A stretch of 64,000 nucleotides of DNA from VAZQ01 sp963712565 (GTDB taxonomy: Bacteria > Pseudomonadota > Alphaproteobacteria > Rhizobiales > Xanthobacteraceae). The stretch spans positions 11,023-75,022 of the forward strand of contig CAVQIP010000075.1 of the NCBI GenBank assembly GCA_963712565.1, given 5' to 3'. Below the pieces are notes generated by a model that saw only the letters and a program-made list of their open reading frames with translations, was not told the origin of the DNA and did no database searches. Positions within the stretch are counted from its first letter, which is position 1. Each line of letters opens with the position of its first letter. Below, piece after piece: positions 37,101 to 45,561 of the stretch. The position numbers and the translations under genes are program-made.

Positions 37101-38243
37101 ATGAAAATCGTCCGCGTCGCGGCAACTCCGCTCAATGTCCCGCTGCAGATCACGCTCCCCGGAATCGAGCGCAAATCCTCGCTCGAGGCCTGCTTGGTCG
37201 AGGTCGAGACCGATACGGGCATCGTCGGCCATGGCCTGGCGGCGATCACCCGCGAGACCGTCATCGCCGAGATCGTCAACGGCGTCATCGCGCCGGCGAT
37301 CAAGGGCGATGACCCGCTGGCGCATGAGCGCGTCTGGGACAAGCTCTATTGGACGTTGATGCCGCGCGGTCAGACCGGCTTTGCCGCGCAGGCGCTGTCG
37401 GCCGTCGACATCGCGCTGTGGGACATCAAGGGCAAGGCGTTCGGGCAGCCGGTGTGGCGGCTGCTCGGCGGCGCGCGCTCGCGCGTGCCGCTCTACGCCA
37501 CCTTCGGTTTCCATTTCTTCGAGCGCGAACAGCTCGCCGCCGCGGCGAAGCTATGGGTGGCGCAGGGCTACCGGCGGCTCAAGATGGTGGTCGGCCACGA
37601 GGCGCTGCGTCGACGCGAGACCCGACCGCTCGCGCAGGTCATCCGGGAGGACGCGGCGCGCGTGCGTGCGGTGCGCGAAGCAGTCGGGCCGGACGTCGAG
37701 CTCTACATCGACGCCAATTGCAGCCTCGACCTCCATCACGCCACCCGCCTGGCCGAGATGGTGAAGGATTGCGGCATTTCGTTCTTCGAGGAGCCGATCA
37801 CCCAGAACGACGCGCTGCAGATGGCCGAGATGCGGCGTACGACCGGCATGGCGCTCGCCTGCGGGCAGAACGAGGGCCTGATCTATCGCTTTCGCGATCT
37901 CCTGCTGCACGCCGCGGTGGACTATGTGCAGCCCAACGTGGTGAGCAGCGGCGGATTTACCCAATGCGCCAAGATCGCGGGGCTTGCCGCCGCCTTCAAC
38001 GTGCCGCTCGCGAACGGCGGCGCCTGGCCCTACCACAACATGCATTTGCACGCCGGCATGGCCAATGGCGGCCTGGTCGAGATGCATTATCTCGCGGTCG
38101 AGCTCTGCCGGAAGATCTACCGCGATCTGCCGCAGCCCAAGGACGGATGGCTGACGCTGCCGGAGACCCCGGGACTGGGCTTCGAGCCCGATCGCGGCGC
38201 CGTCGCCGCGCTCGCCGCAGTCCCGGCGTCGCGCGCGGACTGA
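37101..38243 (+). CDS. mandelate racemase/muconate lactonizing enzyme-family protein
   Basis: A 380-residue enolase-superfamily enzyme: N-terminal capping domain (1-125) and TIM barrel. Metal ligands are Asp204 (IDANCS), Glu230 or 231 (FFEEP) and an acidic residue in CGQNEG. A His-containing segment near PYHNMHLHAG could supply a base. The second-strand motif is usually KxK; here it reads Lys161-Met-Val163, so the second Lys is replaced by Val. It probably acts on a hydroxy- or sugar acid as a dehydratase or racemase. It starts 54 bases after the amidohydrolase, same strand. Confidence 0.83.
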   Translation: MKIVRVAATPLNVPLQITLPGIERKSSLEACLVEVETDTGIVGHGLAAITRETVIAEIVNGVIAPAIKGDDPLAHERVWDKLYWTLMPRGQTGFAAQALSAVDIALWDIKGKAFGQPVWRLLGGARSRVPLYATFGFHFFEREQLAAAAKLWVAQGYRRLKMVVGHEALRRRETRPLAQVIREDAARVRAVREAVGPDVELYIDANCSLDLHHATRLAEMVKDCGISFFEEPITQNDALQMAEMRRTTGMALACGQNEGLIYRFRDLLLHAAVDYVQPNVVSSGGFTQCAKIAGLAAAFNVPLANGGAWPYHNMHLHAGMANGGLVEMHYLAVELCRKIYRDLPQPKDGWLTLPETPGLGFEPDRGAVAALAAVPASRAD

Positions 38244-38330
38244 GGCGCGCGATTGGCCACCGATATCGGCGTCTGCTAGAAGCCGCGCCACCATCATCCA
38301 ACGCCGAACGAAAAAAATGAAACGAGCAAG

Positions 38331-39497
38331 ATGAAACGCAGCAGCGATCGCATCCTCACCACCCATGTCGGGAGCCTGATCCGGCCGCAGCCGTTGCAGG
38401 AGTTCCTGCGCGCAAAGCAGGCGGGAAAGCCGTTCGACCGAAACGCCTACGACACCTGCCTTGCCCGATCGGTCGCCGACATCGTGCGCCGGCAGGCCGA
38501 GGCCGGCATCGACGTGATCAGCGACGGCGAGTTCGGGAAGTCGATCAGCTGGTCGCAATACGTGCTCGAGCGCCTGAGCGGCTTCGAGCGCCGCCCGGTC
38601 AAGCCGGGCGCCAATCCGTTTCAGCGCGGCGCCGACCGCGAACGCTTCGCCGAGTTCTATGCCGAGCTTGACGCGCGCGAGGAGGTCGCGACCAGGACGG
38701 ATTCGATCTGTGTCGGCCCCATCACCTATACCGGACAGGCCGAGCTCGCGCGCGACATCGACAACTTCAAGGCCGCCCTCGACGGCGTGCGCGTGGAAGA
38801 GGCGTTTTTGCCGGTCGCCGCGCCCGCGAGCGTCATCCCCGACCGCAAGAACGAATACTACAAGAATGACGAGGAGTGCCTCGTCGCCATCGGGGCGGCG
38901 ATGCATACCGAATACAAAATGATCGTCGATGCCGGCTTCGTCCTGCAGCTCGACGATGCGCGGGCGGCCGTGACCTACGATCGCATGGTGCCGCCGGCGA
39001 GCTTCGCCGATTACCGCAAATGGGTCGACATGCACATGGCGGTGCTCAACCACGCGATCGAGGGCTTGCCGCCCGATCGCATCCGCTATCACGTCTGTTG
39101 GGGAAGCTGGCCGGGTCCGCACACCACCGACGTACCGCTCAAGGATATCGTCGATCTCATCCTCAAGGCGAAGGTCGGCGCCTACGTGATCGAAGGCGCC
39201 AATCCTCGCCACGAGCACGAGTGGAAGCTTTGGAAGGACGTGAAGCTGCCGGAGGGCAAGCTGCTGATCCCCGGCGTCATCAGCCACGCCACCAACGTGG
39301 TGGAGCATCCCGAGCTGGTGGCCGAGCGCATCACCCGCTACGCGCGGCTCCTCGGACGCGAGAATGTGCTGGCGGGAACCGATTGCGGCTTCGCGCAGGG
39401 CCCGTTCTACCGCCGCGTCCACCCGTCGATCATGTGGGCCAAGCTCGAGGCGCTCGCGCAGGGCGCGCGCCTCGCCAGCAAGGAATTGTGGAGCTGA
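38331..39497 (+). CDS. MetE C-terminal-like methyltransferase family protein
   Basis: A 388-residue protein similar to the C-terminal catalytic half of cobalamin-independent methionine synthase: opening TTHVGSLIRP, a zinc site of His and Cys in RYHVCWG, Glu in VIEGANPRHEHEW, and Cys in AGTDCGFAQ. Stand-alone members include 5-methyltetrahydropteroyl-dependent enzymes and epoxyalkane-coenzyme M transferase-like proteins, and substrates vary. The N-terminal half of MetE is absent, so it is not a classical MetE. It lies 87 bases downstream of the enolase-superfamily gene. Confidence 0.82.
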   Translation: MKRSSDRILTTHVGSLIRPQPLQEFLRAKQAGKPFDRNAYDTCLARSVADIVRRQAEAGIDVISDGEFGKSISWSQYVLERLSGFERRPVKPGANPFQRGADRERFAEFYAELDAREEVATRTDSICVGPITYTGQAELARDIDNFKAALDGVRVEEAFLPVAAPASVIPDRKNEYYKNDEECLVAIGAAMHTEYKMIVDAGFVLQLDDARAAVTYDRMVPPASFADYRKWVDMHMAVLNHAIEGLPPDRIRYHVCWGSWPGPHTTDVPLKDIVDLILKAKVGAYVIEGANPRHEHEWKLWKDVKLPEGKLLIPGVISHATNVVEHPELVAERITRYARLLGRENVLAGTDCGFAQGPFYRRVHPSIMWAKLEALAQGARLASKELWS

Positions 39498-39514
39498 CGA
39501 TCAGCCTCGTCGCG

Positions 39515-39985
39515 TCAACTCTTCGACAGCATCCGATCGACGCTGAAGCGGCCTCCACCGGTCACGAACAAGCACAGCGCGCCGCCCAGGATGGCAAGAT
39601 TCTTGATGAAGTTGGTTTTTTGGGCTCCCATCTGTGCGGCCGGGTATTCCCAGTAGCGGTGTGCGAGCGCGGTCGCAACGATGAGGAACAGTACACAAAG
39701 CAGGGCACCATAGCGGGTCGCAATGCCCAAAATCAGCGTGACGCCGACCACGAATTCCACCACCGCACCGATCCAGGCGAAGAACTCGGGGGCAGGGACG
39801 TGCAGGGCTCGCAGATAGCCGGCGAAGCCGTCGATGCCCCCGAATAACTTGCCCCAAGCGGTCGTGAAAAAGAGCCAGCCCAGCAGGATGCGGCCGATCA
39901 GCAGCAGCACGTCCGAGGTACTCGCCGCGATGCCGTCCGTGCACGACAGCAGCGGATGAGACGATTCAGTTGATTGAATGGACAT
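39515..39985 (-). CDS. DoxX-family membrane protein
   Basis: A 156-residue protein with four membrane helices. Family marks are RILLGWLFFTTAWGKLFGG, the A..EF..G..L.LG segment and the C-terminal RFSVDRML. DoxX-like proteins are linked to thiosulfate oxidation, redox balance or quinone-linked steps, but most are uncharacterised. GAGGGTG precedes the ATG. It is convergent with the MetE-like gene. Two further DoxX genes lie at 40100 and 46528. Confidence 0.85.
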   Translation of the reverse strand: MSIQSTESSHPLLSCTDGIAASTSDVLLLIGRILLGWLFFTTAWGKLFGGIDGFAGYLRALHVPAPEFFAWIGAVVEFVVGVTLILGIATRYGALLCVLFLIVATALAHRYWEYPAAQMGAQKTNFIKNLAILGGALCLFVTGGGRFSVDRMLSKS

Positions 39986-40099
39986 GGTTTCACCCTCATG
40001 GTCTTGCCGATCGAGTCGGCGTTGACACGACGTTGCGAGATGGTGAAGTCACGTGTGCGACGGCAAAGCATCCGCCGCCCACGTCAGTCGCGTGCTCGA

Positions 40100-40561
40100 T
40101 CATATCTCCCGACCGATCATGCGGTCGAGCGAACAGGGACCGCTGCCCCGGATCAGGAAGAACAGGGCGCACGCCCCGATCAGCAGCGGATATTCGTAGC
40201 CGCCGGCGGTCCAGAAGAAGCCTTTGGCGGAGGTGAATTTTACCGCGACGATCATGAAGATCAGCACGGCGGCGGCCGCAAAGCGGGTGAACAGGCCCAC
40301 CACCAAAAGAATGCCGCCGATCAACTCGGTGCAGCCGACCAGCGTGCCCCAGAAGATGCCGGGCGTGTAGCCGATGCGGTCGAACAGCGCGGCGTTGCCG
40401 GCAAGGCCCATGCCGCCGAAAGCCCCGAACAGCTTTTGCAGGCCGTGCGGGATCAGGATTGCGCCCAGCGCGATCCGCAGGATCGGTTCGGCGTATGTGT
40501 TCACCGCGCTGTAGACTCTTCCCAGCACGGGAACGTAGAGCTGCGAGGTTGCTTCAGCCAT
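40100..40561 (-). CDS. DoxX-family membrane protein
   Basis: A 153-residue four-helix protein: ILRIALGAILIPHGLQKLFG, GTLVGCTELIGGILLVVGLFTR and the final CSLDRMIGREI. It is closer to the copy at 46528 (PHGL, LxGLFTR, SLDxLIGREF) than to its neighbour at 39515. ATG 40561 is chosen over an upstream Met because GAGGGG precedes it. It is divergent from the four-helix protein at 40796. Confidence 0.85.
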   Translation of the reverse strand: MAEATSQLYVPVLGRVYSAVNTYAEPILRIALGAILIPHGLQKLFGAFGGMGLAGNAALFDRIGYTPGIFWGTLVGCTELIGGILLVVGLFTRFAAAAVLIFMIVAVKFTSAKGFFWTAGGYEYPLLIGACALFFLIRGSGPCSLDRMIGREI

Positions 40562-40795
40562 GATTCCCCTCATTGCGTTTCCCTTGCTCCCGTCTTCACC
40601 GCGATCCGATGGACGAAAGCTGCGCCTCTTGATGACGCGCTGCATGGCGAGATTACCGGTCGCGGCGATAGGTGCAAAGAGCCGTGCGGACGTTAACCCC
40701 CGCGTAATTGCAGGCCCTTCTCCTCGACGCGGGAGCGCTGGAACTGTGCGGTCGCGATGGGGTTGAGACGGTGGGAGCGGCGCGGCGGGGAGGAC

Positions 40796-41251
40796 ATGGT
40801 CGTGGGCCTGAAAGTCGTGCAATTTCTCGCGGTGGTGCTCACCACGCTCGCGCTGATCCCGGGCGGGGCGCACCTGTTCGCGCTGCTCAACAAGATCGGC
40901 CTCGGGGCCGAGCAATATTTCATCGTGCAGAACATCTACCGCGGCTGGAGCCTGTTCGGCATCGTCTTGTTCGGCGCGTTGATCGCCAATCTCCTGCTCG
41001 TATGGCTTACGCGCGGGCGGGGCGCGGCTTTCATCCTCGCGCTGTCGGCATTTTTCTGTATCGCCCTCACGCTCGTCGTCTTCTTCACCTGGACCTACCC
41101 CGCCAATCAGGCGACCAACAACTGGACCACCATCCCGGACCATTGGGAGCAACTGCGCAGGCAATGGGAGTATTCGCACGCCGCCAATGCGGTCGTGACC
41201 TTCGCGGCCCTGTGTGCGGTCACGCTGTCCCTGCTGGTGGCGCGGAAATGA
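40796..41251 (+). CDS. four-helix membrane protein, DUF1772-like
   Basis: A 151-residue protein with four hydrophobic segments, starting MVVGLKVVQFLAVVLTTLAL. The loop TYPANQATNNWT and the pattern W..LR.QWEYSHAAN resemble DUF1772/anthrone-oxygenase-like proteins, in which NxxTNNW and WxxxR..WxxxH motifs occur; the assignment is tentative. GGAGG lies close upstream of the ATG. No function is assigned. Confidence 0.6.
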   Translation: MVVGLKVVQFLAVVLTTLALIPGGAHLFALLNKIGLGAEQYFIVQNIYRGWSLFGIVLFGALIANLLLVWLTRGRGAAFILALSAFFCIALTLVVFFTWTYPANQATNNWTTIPDHWEQLRRQWEYSHAANAVVTFAALCAVTLSLLVARK

Positions 41252-41357
41252 ACGCTCTGCCGCGGGGTTAGCTTTACGGGCGGCGAAGCGCCTCATTGAA
41301 CGGTGCCGTCCCGGTGTCTATCGTCGCTTGAATCGCCATCCAAACGGAGGAATCGAA

Positions 41358-42344
41358 ATGACCGTGTCGCTGCGCGCCGTTGCGCCCGCCGTACCTGCTC
41401 TCGCGCTTGCCCTGGCGTTGTCGTGGCCCGCCGTATCGTCGGCGCAAGACTATCCGACGCGCTCGGTCAAGATCGTGGTGCCGTTCGGCGCCGGCGGCCC
41501 CGCCGACGTCTATTCCCGCGTTCTGGCCCAGCACCTGTCGGAGACGCTCAAGCAACCGTTCGTGGTCGAGGACCGGCCGGGCGCGGGCTCGATCATCGGC
41601 AGCGACGCGGTCGCCAAGTCCCCGCCCGACGGTTACACGCTGCTCGCGATGTCGAACACCCACACCACGAACGAGTCGCTCGTCCCCAACAAGCCGTTCC
41701 AACTGATGCGCGACTTCGTGCCGGTGGCGGGGATCAACTATTCCGACCTGGTGATGGTGGTCCATCCCTCGGTGCCGGCGAAGGATCTCAAGGAATTCAT
41801 CGCCTATGCCAAGTCGAAGCCGGGGCAGCTCAACTACGCTTCGTCCGGCGCCGGCACGCCCTATCACATGGCGGCGGAGCTGTTCAAAGCGATGAGCGGC
41901 ACCGATCTGGTGCACGTGCCGCACAAGGCATCCGGCGAGATGCGCAACAGCGTGATCGGCGGCCACGTGCAGATGGCATTCGACGCCATCACCACCATGG
42001 CGTCGAACGTGAAGGCCGGCCAGGTGCGCGCGCTCGGCACCTCCGCCGCCAAGCGCTCGACGGTGCTGCCCGACGTTCCGACCATCTCGGAGGCGGGCGT
42101 GCCCGGCTACGAGTCGACCATCTGGCTCGGCATCATGGCGCCGGCCGGCACGCCGAAGCCGATCGTCGACAAGCTCAATGCCGAGATCAACAAGGTGATC
42201 AATCGCGCCGACGTGAAGGAGGCCTGGGACAAGCAGGGGGCGGTGCCGCTGGTGATGTCTCCCGCCGAGTTCGACGCCTATCTGCGCAAGGACATCGAGA
42301 AGTGGGCGCAGGTGGTGAAGGTGTCGGGCGCCAAGGCGCAGTGA
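41358..42344 (+). CDS. Bug/TctC-family periplasmic substrate-binding protein
   Basis: A 328-residue exported receptor with a Sec signal ending VSSAQD and the mature start YPTRSVKIVVPFGAGGPADVYSR, PPDGYTLL, LPDVPTISEAGVPGYE, all classical Bug marks. CGGAGGA is spaced 5 bases from ATG 41358. A strong terminator follows at 42382-42418, separating it from the molybdenum-enzyme operon. It probably binds an aromatic or short-chain carboxylate. Confidence 0.9.
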   Translation: MTVSLRAVAPAVPALALALALSWPAVSSAQDYPTRSVKIVVPFGAGGPADVYSRVLAQHLSETLKQPFVVEDRPGAGSIIGSDAVAKSPPDGYTLLAMSNTHTTNESLVPNKPFQLMRDFVPVAGINYSDLVMVVHPSVPAKDLKEFIAYAKSKPGQLNYASSGAGTPYHMAAELFKAMSGTDLVHVPHKASGEMRNSVIGGHVQMAFDAITTMASNVKAGQVRALGTSAAKRSTVLPDVPTISEAGVPGYESTIWLGIMAPAGTPKPIVDKLNAEINKVINRADVKEAWDKQGAVPLVMSPAEFDAYLRKDIEKWAQVVKVSGAKAQ

Positions 42345-42381
42345 CGCCGCCTCGCTGCCGCGCCCATCGACGTCAAGCTCG

Positions 42382-42418
42382 CGCCCGGCCTGCAGGTCCG
42401 TAGGCCGGGCGTTTCTTT
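42382..42418 (+). terminator. rho-independent terminator after the Bug receptor gene
   Basis: A perfect 10-bp stem (CGCCCGGCCT at 42382-42391, AGGCCGGGCG at 42402-42411) with a 10-base loop is followed directly by TTTCTTT. It lies 38 bases past the stop of the receptor gene and upstream of the molybdenum-enzyme genes. Confidence 0.85.
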
Positions 42419-42500
42419 GATGTTGCGCAACCGCTCCAAAGCGCCGAAAATATCGCGAGATTACAACATAACGGCGCGCAAGCCGGCCAGGAGGAAGACC

Positions 42501-45500
42501 ATGCTCTCAGCGATGAAGTTCGAGATCATCCTGTGGGGAATGGCGCAGCTTCTCACCTACGCGGCGTGGCGTTACCCCGCCTTCGCGGCGCGACTCAAGG
42601 AGCGCAATCTCATCGCCCAGCTCAAGGCGCGCGACGAGGAGATCGGCCGCTGGTACCTCATTCGTGACGGCAAGGTGACCTCGGGGCGGGGGCTGCGCTC
42701 GGACGCCGAGGTCACGCTTGCCTTCAAGACCGCCGCGCTTGGCGCCGATCTGCTGATGCCGCCGATCAACTGGCTCGACCAGATCAACGCGCAGAAGGAT
42801 TTCAAGCTCACCGTCGACGGCCCCGAGGATCTCACCAACTGGTTCGCGCAGACCGTCATGATGAGCCAAAGCGCCGGGCTGAAGATCGGCACGCGGCTTG
42901 CCGACGGCACCATGCGCTACTGCAACATGACCAACGGCGGGCCGGTCTTCGTCCATGTCAAGGATGGCAAGATCGTTCGCATGACGCCGATCGACTTCGG
43001 CGCCGACGATCCGCCGCCATGGACCATCGAAGCCCGCGGGCTCAAGCTCACGCCGCCGCGCAAAACCACGCTCGCTCCCCACGGCCAAAACGCGAAGTCG
43101 ATCGTGTATTCGCCGGACCGGCTGCTGTATCCGATGAAGCGGGTCGATTTCGATCCGAACGGCGAGCGCAACCCGCAGAACCGCGGCAAGTCCGGCTATG
43201 TGCGCATTTCTTGGCAGGAGGCGCTCGACCTCGTCGCCGGCGAGATCAAGCGGCTCAAGCGCACCTATGGCCCCGGCGTCATGGCGGTGTCGCACGGTTC
43301 GCATCATACCTGGGGCAATATCGGCTATTACCTCTCCGCGCTGTTCCGCTTCCGCAACGCGGTCGGCTACACCCAGATCCACCACAATCCCGACAGCTGG
43401 GAAGGCTGGTACTGGGGCGCGGTGCATCACTGGGGCTATACGCTACGCGTCGGCCAGTCGGAGACCTACGGCACGGTCGAGGACTGCCTGCAGAACTGCG
43501 ACATGATCGTGTTCTGGGCCGCCGACCCCGAGAGCACCAGCGGCTCCTACGGCGCGCAGGAAGGCACGGTGCGCCGGCAGTGGCTGAAGAATCCCAAGCT
43601 CGGCATCAAGATCGTGCACGTCGATCCGTATTACAACGCATCGGCGCAATTCCTGCCGGGCAAGTGGTTCGCGCCGCGGCCGACCACCTCGGTCGCGATG
43701 GCGATGGCGATCGCCTATGTCTGGATCAAGGAAGACCTCTACGACAAGGCCTACGTCGAGACCCACACCATCGGCTTCGACAAGTGGAAGGCCTACCTCC
43801 TCGGCGAGGAGGACGGCATCGCCAAGACGCCGGAGTGGCAGGAGAAGGAGACCGGCGTCCCGGCCAAGGACGTGCGCGCGCTCGCGCGCGAATGGGGCCG
43901 GAAGCGCGTCTATCTCGCGCCCGGCGGCTGGGGCAACGGCCACGGCGGCGCCTGCCGCAACCAGACCGGCATCCAATGGGCGCGGGTGATGGTGTGCCTC
44001 ACCGCCATGCAGGGGCTGGGCAAGCCCGGCGTCAACATGGGCAATCTGCAGTGGGGCACGCCGCTCGACTTCCAATTCTATTTCCCCGGCTATTCCGAGG
44101 GCGGAATGTCGGGCGATCTCGAGGGCACCGCGCTGCCGATCTCGCTCTATCAGCGCATGCCGCAGCTGCCGACCATGACCTCGACGTTCCAGCGCATCCC
44201 GCGGCTGTGGACGCCGGAGGCGATCGCCGACGGTAAGGCCGAAGGCTATCCCTGGATCGGCAAGTCGATCGAGCACCAATTCGCCAAGTTCGCCTATCCG
44301 GCGCCCGGGCACGCGCCGGTGCGGATGATGTTCAAGTACGGCGGCTCAATTCTCTCCACCATGAACAATACCAACCGCTGGGTGCGCATGTACCAGTCGG
44401 CGAACCTCGAATTCGTGGTCAACCAGTCGATCTGGTTCGAGGGCGAGGCCAAGTTCGCGGACGTGATCCTGCCCGCCTGCACCAATTTCGAGCGCGTCGA
44501 CATCAGCGAATGGGCGGGGCTCGGCGGCTATGGTCACCACGGCCAGCAGCAGCTCAACCATCGCGTCATTATCTTCCAGGCGCCGGCGATCGCGCCGCTG
44601 GGCGAGTCGAAATCCGATTTCTGGATCTTCAACGAGATCTGCAAGCGGCTCGGCCTCGCCAACTACTTCTCCGAAGGCGTCAACGAGATCGACTGGGTCA
44701 AGCGCGTGTATCTCGCCTCCGACATGCCGAAAGTGATCTCGTGGAAGAAGTTCATCAAGCGCGGCTATTACGTCGTGCCGGCGGAGAAGGAGAAGCTGCG
44801 CGCGCCGGTCTCCTTCCGCTGGTTCTGGGAGAACCGCAAGAAGGACGTGCCGGAGGCGCAGCCGCTGCCGTCGGACTACACGCAGGAATATCTGCGCGGG
44901 CTGCAGACGCAGTCGGGCAAGCTCGAATTCGAGTGCAACAGCCTCAAGCGCTTCAACGATCCGGAACGGCCGCCGATCGTCAAATACGAGCCGTCATGGG
45001 AGGGGCCGCATTCGGGCGCGATGTACGAGCGCTATCCCCTGCAAATGCTCACGCCGCACTCGAAATACTCGTTCCACACACAGGGCGACGGCAAGGATTC
45101 GTTCCTGCTCAATATCGAGGACCATCGCGTCAAGGTCGACGGCTACTACTACTGGATCATGCGGCTCAACGCCGAGGATGCGGCCGCGCGCGGCATCAAG
45201 AAGCACGACCTGGTGAAGGTGTTCAACGACCGCGGCGCGGTGATCTGCGCGGCGCTGCCGACGCAGCGGCTGCCGCGCGGGGTATGCCACGGCTACGAGT
45301 CGTCGGCGGTCTACGATCCGATGGGCGAACCGGGCAAATCCGTCGATCGGGGCGGGTGCCTCAACCTGCTGACGCCCGAGCGCACGCAGACCAAGTCGAC
45401 CCACTCGATCGCGGGCGCGAATTCGCTCGTTCAGGTCGAGCTGTGGGACGGCCGGACCGAGCACATGTCGGAGACCTTCGCGCGCATGGAGAAAGACCAC

Positions 45501-45548
45501 GAGGTGCGCGAAACCCTGAAAGCCGCGCGGCTCGTGCCGGCGAAGTGA
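42501..45548 (+). CDS. molybdopterin-dependent transhydroxylase-like large subunit with N-terminal SCP2-like domain
   Basis: A 1015-residue DMSO-reductase-family protein without the usual N-terminal [4Fe-4S] Cys motif. Residues from about 125 onward follow the layout of pyrogallol-phloroglucinol transhydroxylase. Asp298-Ser299 in HNPDSWEGW correspond to its Asp174 and Mo ligand Ser175, and His268 keeps the 30-residue spacing of its catalytic His144. A candidate for its Tyr404 is Tyr527. Molybdopterin-binding segments include VFWAADPEST and QTKSTHSI. The first 120 residues or so are extra: a short hydrophobic helix, then an alpha/beta stretch (WYLIRDGKVTSGRG, AEVTLAFK, FKLTVDGPED) resembling an SCP2 sterol-carrier domain. 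No Tat signal is seen, so it is probably cytoplasmic. AGGAGGA precedes ATG 42501. The iron-sulfur subunit gene follows after 13 bases. Hydroxylated aromatics are likely substrates; this is inference. Confidence 0.85.
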   Translation: MLSAMKFEIILWGMAQLLTYAAWRYPAFAARLKERNLIAQLKARDEEIGRWYLIRDGKVTSGRGLRSDAEVTLAFKTAALGADLLMPPINWLDQINAQKDFKLTVDGPEDLTNWFAQTVMMSQSAGLKIGTRLADGTMRYCNMTNGGPVFVHVKDGKIVRMTPIDFGADDPPPWTIEARGLKLTPPRKTTLAPHGQNAKSIVYSPDRLLYPMKRVDFDPNGERNPQNRGKSGYVRISWQEALDLVAGEIKRLKRTYGPGVMAVSHGSHHTWGNIGYYLSALFRFRNAVGYTQIHHNPDSWEGWYWGAVHHWGYTLRVGQSETYGTVEDCLQNCDMIVFWAADPESTSGSYGAQEGTVRRQWLKNPKLGIKIVHVDPYYNASAQFLPGKWFAPRPTTSVAMAMAIAYVWIKEDLYDKAYVETHTIGFDKWKAYLLGEEDGIAKTPEWQEKETGVPAKDVRALAREWGRKRVYLAPGGWGNGHGGACRNQTGIQWARVMVCLTAMQGLGKPGVNMGNLQWGTPLDFQFYFPGYSEGGMSGDLEGTALPISLYQRMPQLPTMTSTFQRIPRLWTPEAIADGKAEGYPWIGKSIEHQFAKFAYPAPGHAPVRMMFKYGGSILSTMNNTNRWVRMYQSANLEFVVNQSIWFEGEAKFADVILPACTNFERVDISEWAGLGGYGHHGQQQLNHRVIIFQAPAIAPLGESKSDFWIFNEICKRLGLANYFSEGVNEIDWVKRVYLASDMPKVISWKKFIKRGYYVVPAEKEKLRAPVSFRWFWENRKKDVPEAQPLPSDYTQEYLRGLQTQSGKLEFECNSLKRFNDPERPPIVKYEPSWEGPHSGAMYERYPLQMLTPHSKYSFHTQGDGKDSFLLNIEDHRVKVDGYYYWIMRLNAEDAAARGIKKHDLVKVFNDRGAVICAALPTQRLPRGVCHGYESSAVYDPMGEPGKSVDRGGCLNLLTPERTQTKSTHSIAGANSLVQVELWDGRTEHMSETFARMEKDHEVRETLKAARLVPAK

Positions 45549-45561
45549 CCGGAGCCGTCCC

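Noticed and set aside
38244..38330. Cobalamin or SAM riboswitch before the MetE-like gene
   Set aside because: The gap is only 87 bases and shows none of the conserved riboswitch boxes.
37551..39422. A 623-codon minus-strand frame opposite the enolase-superfamily and MetE-like genes
   Set aside because: Antisense of two clear genes; no recognisable family.
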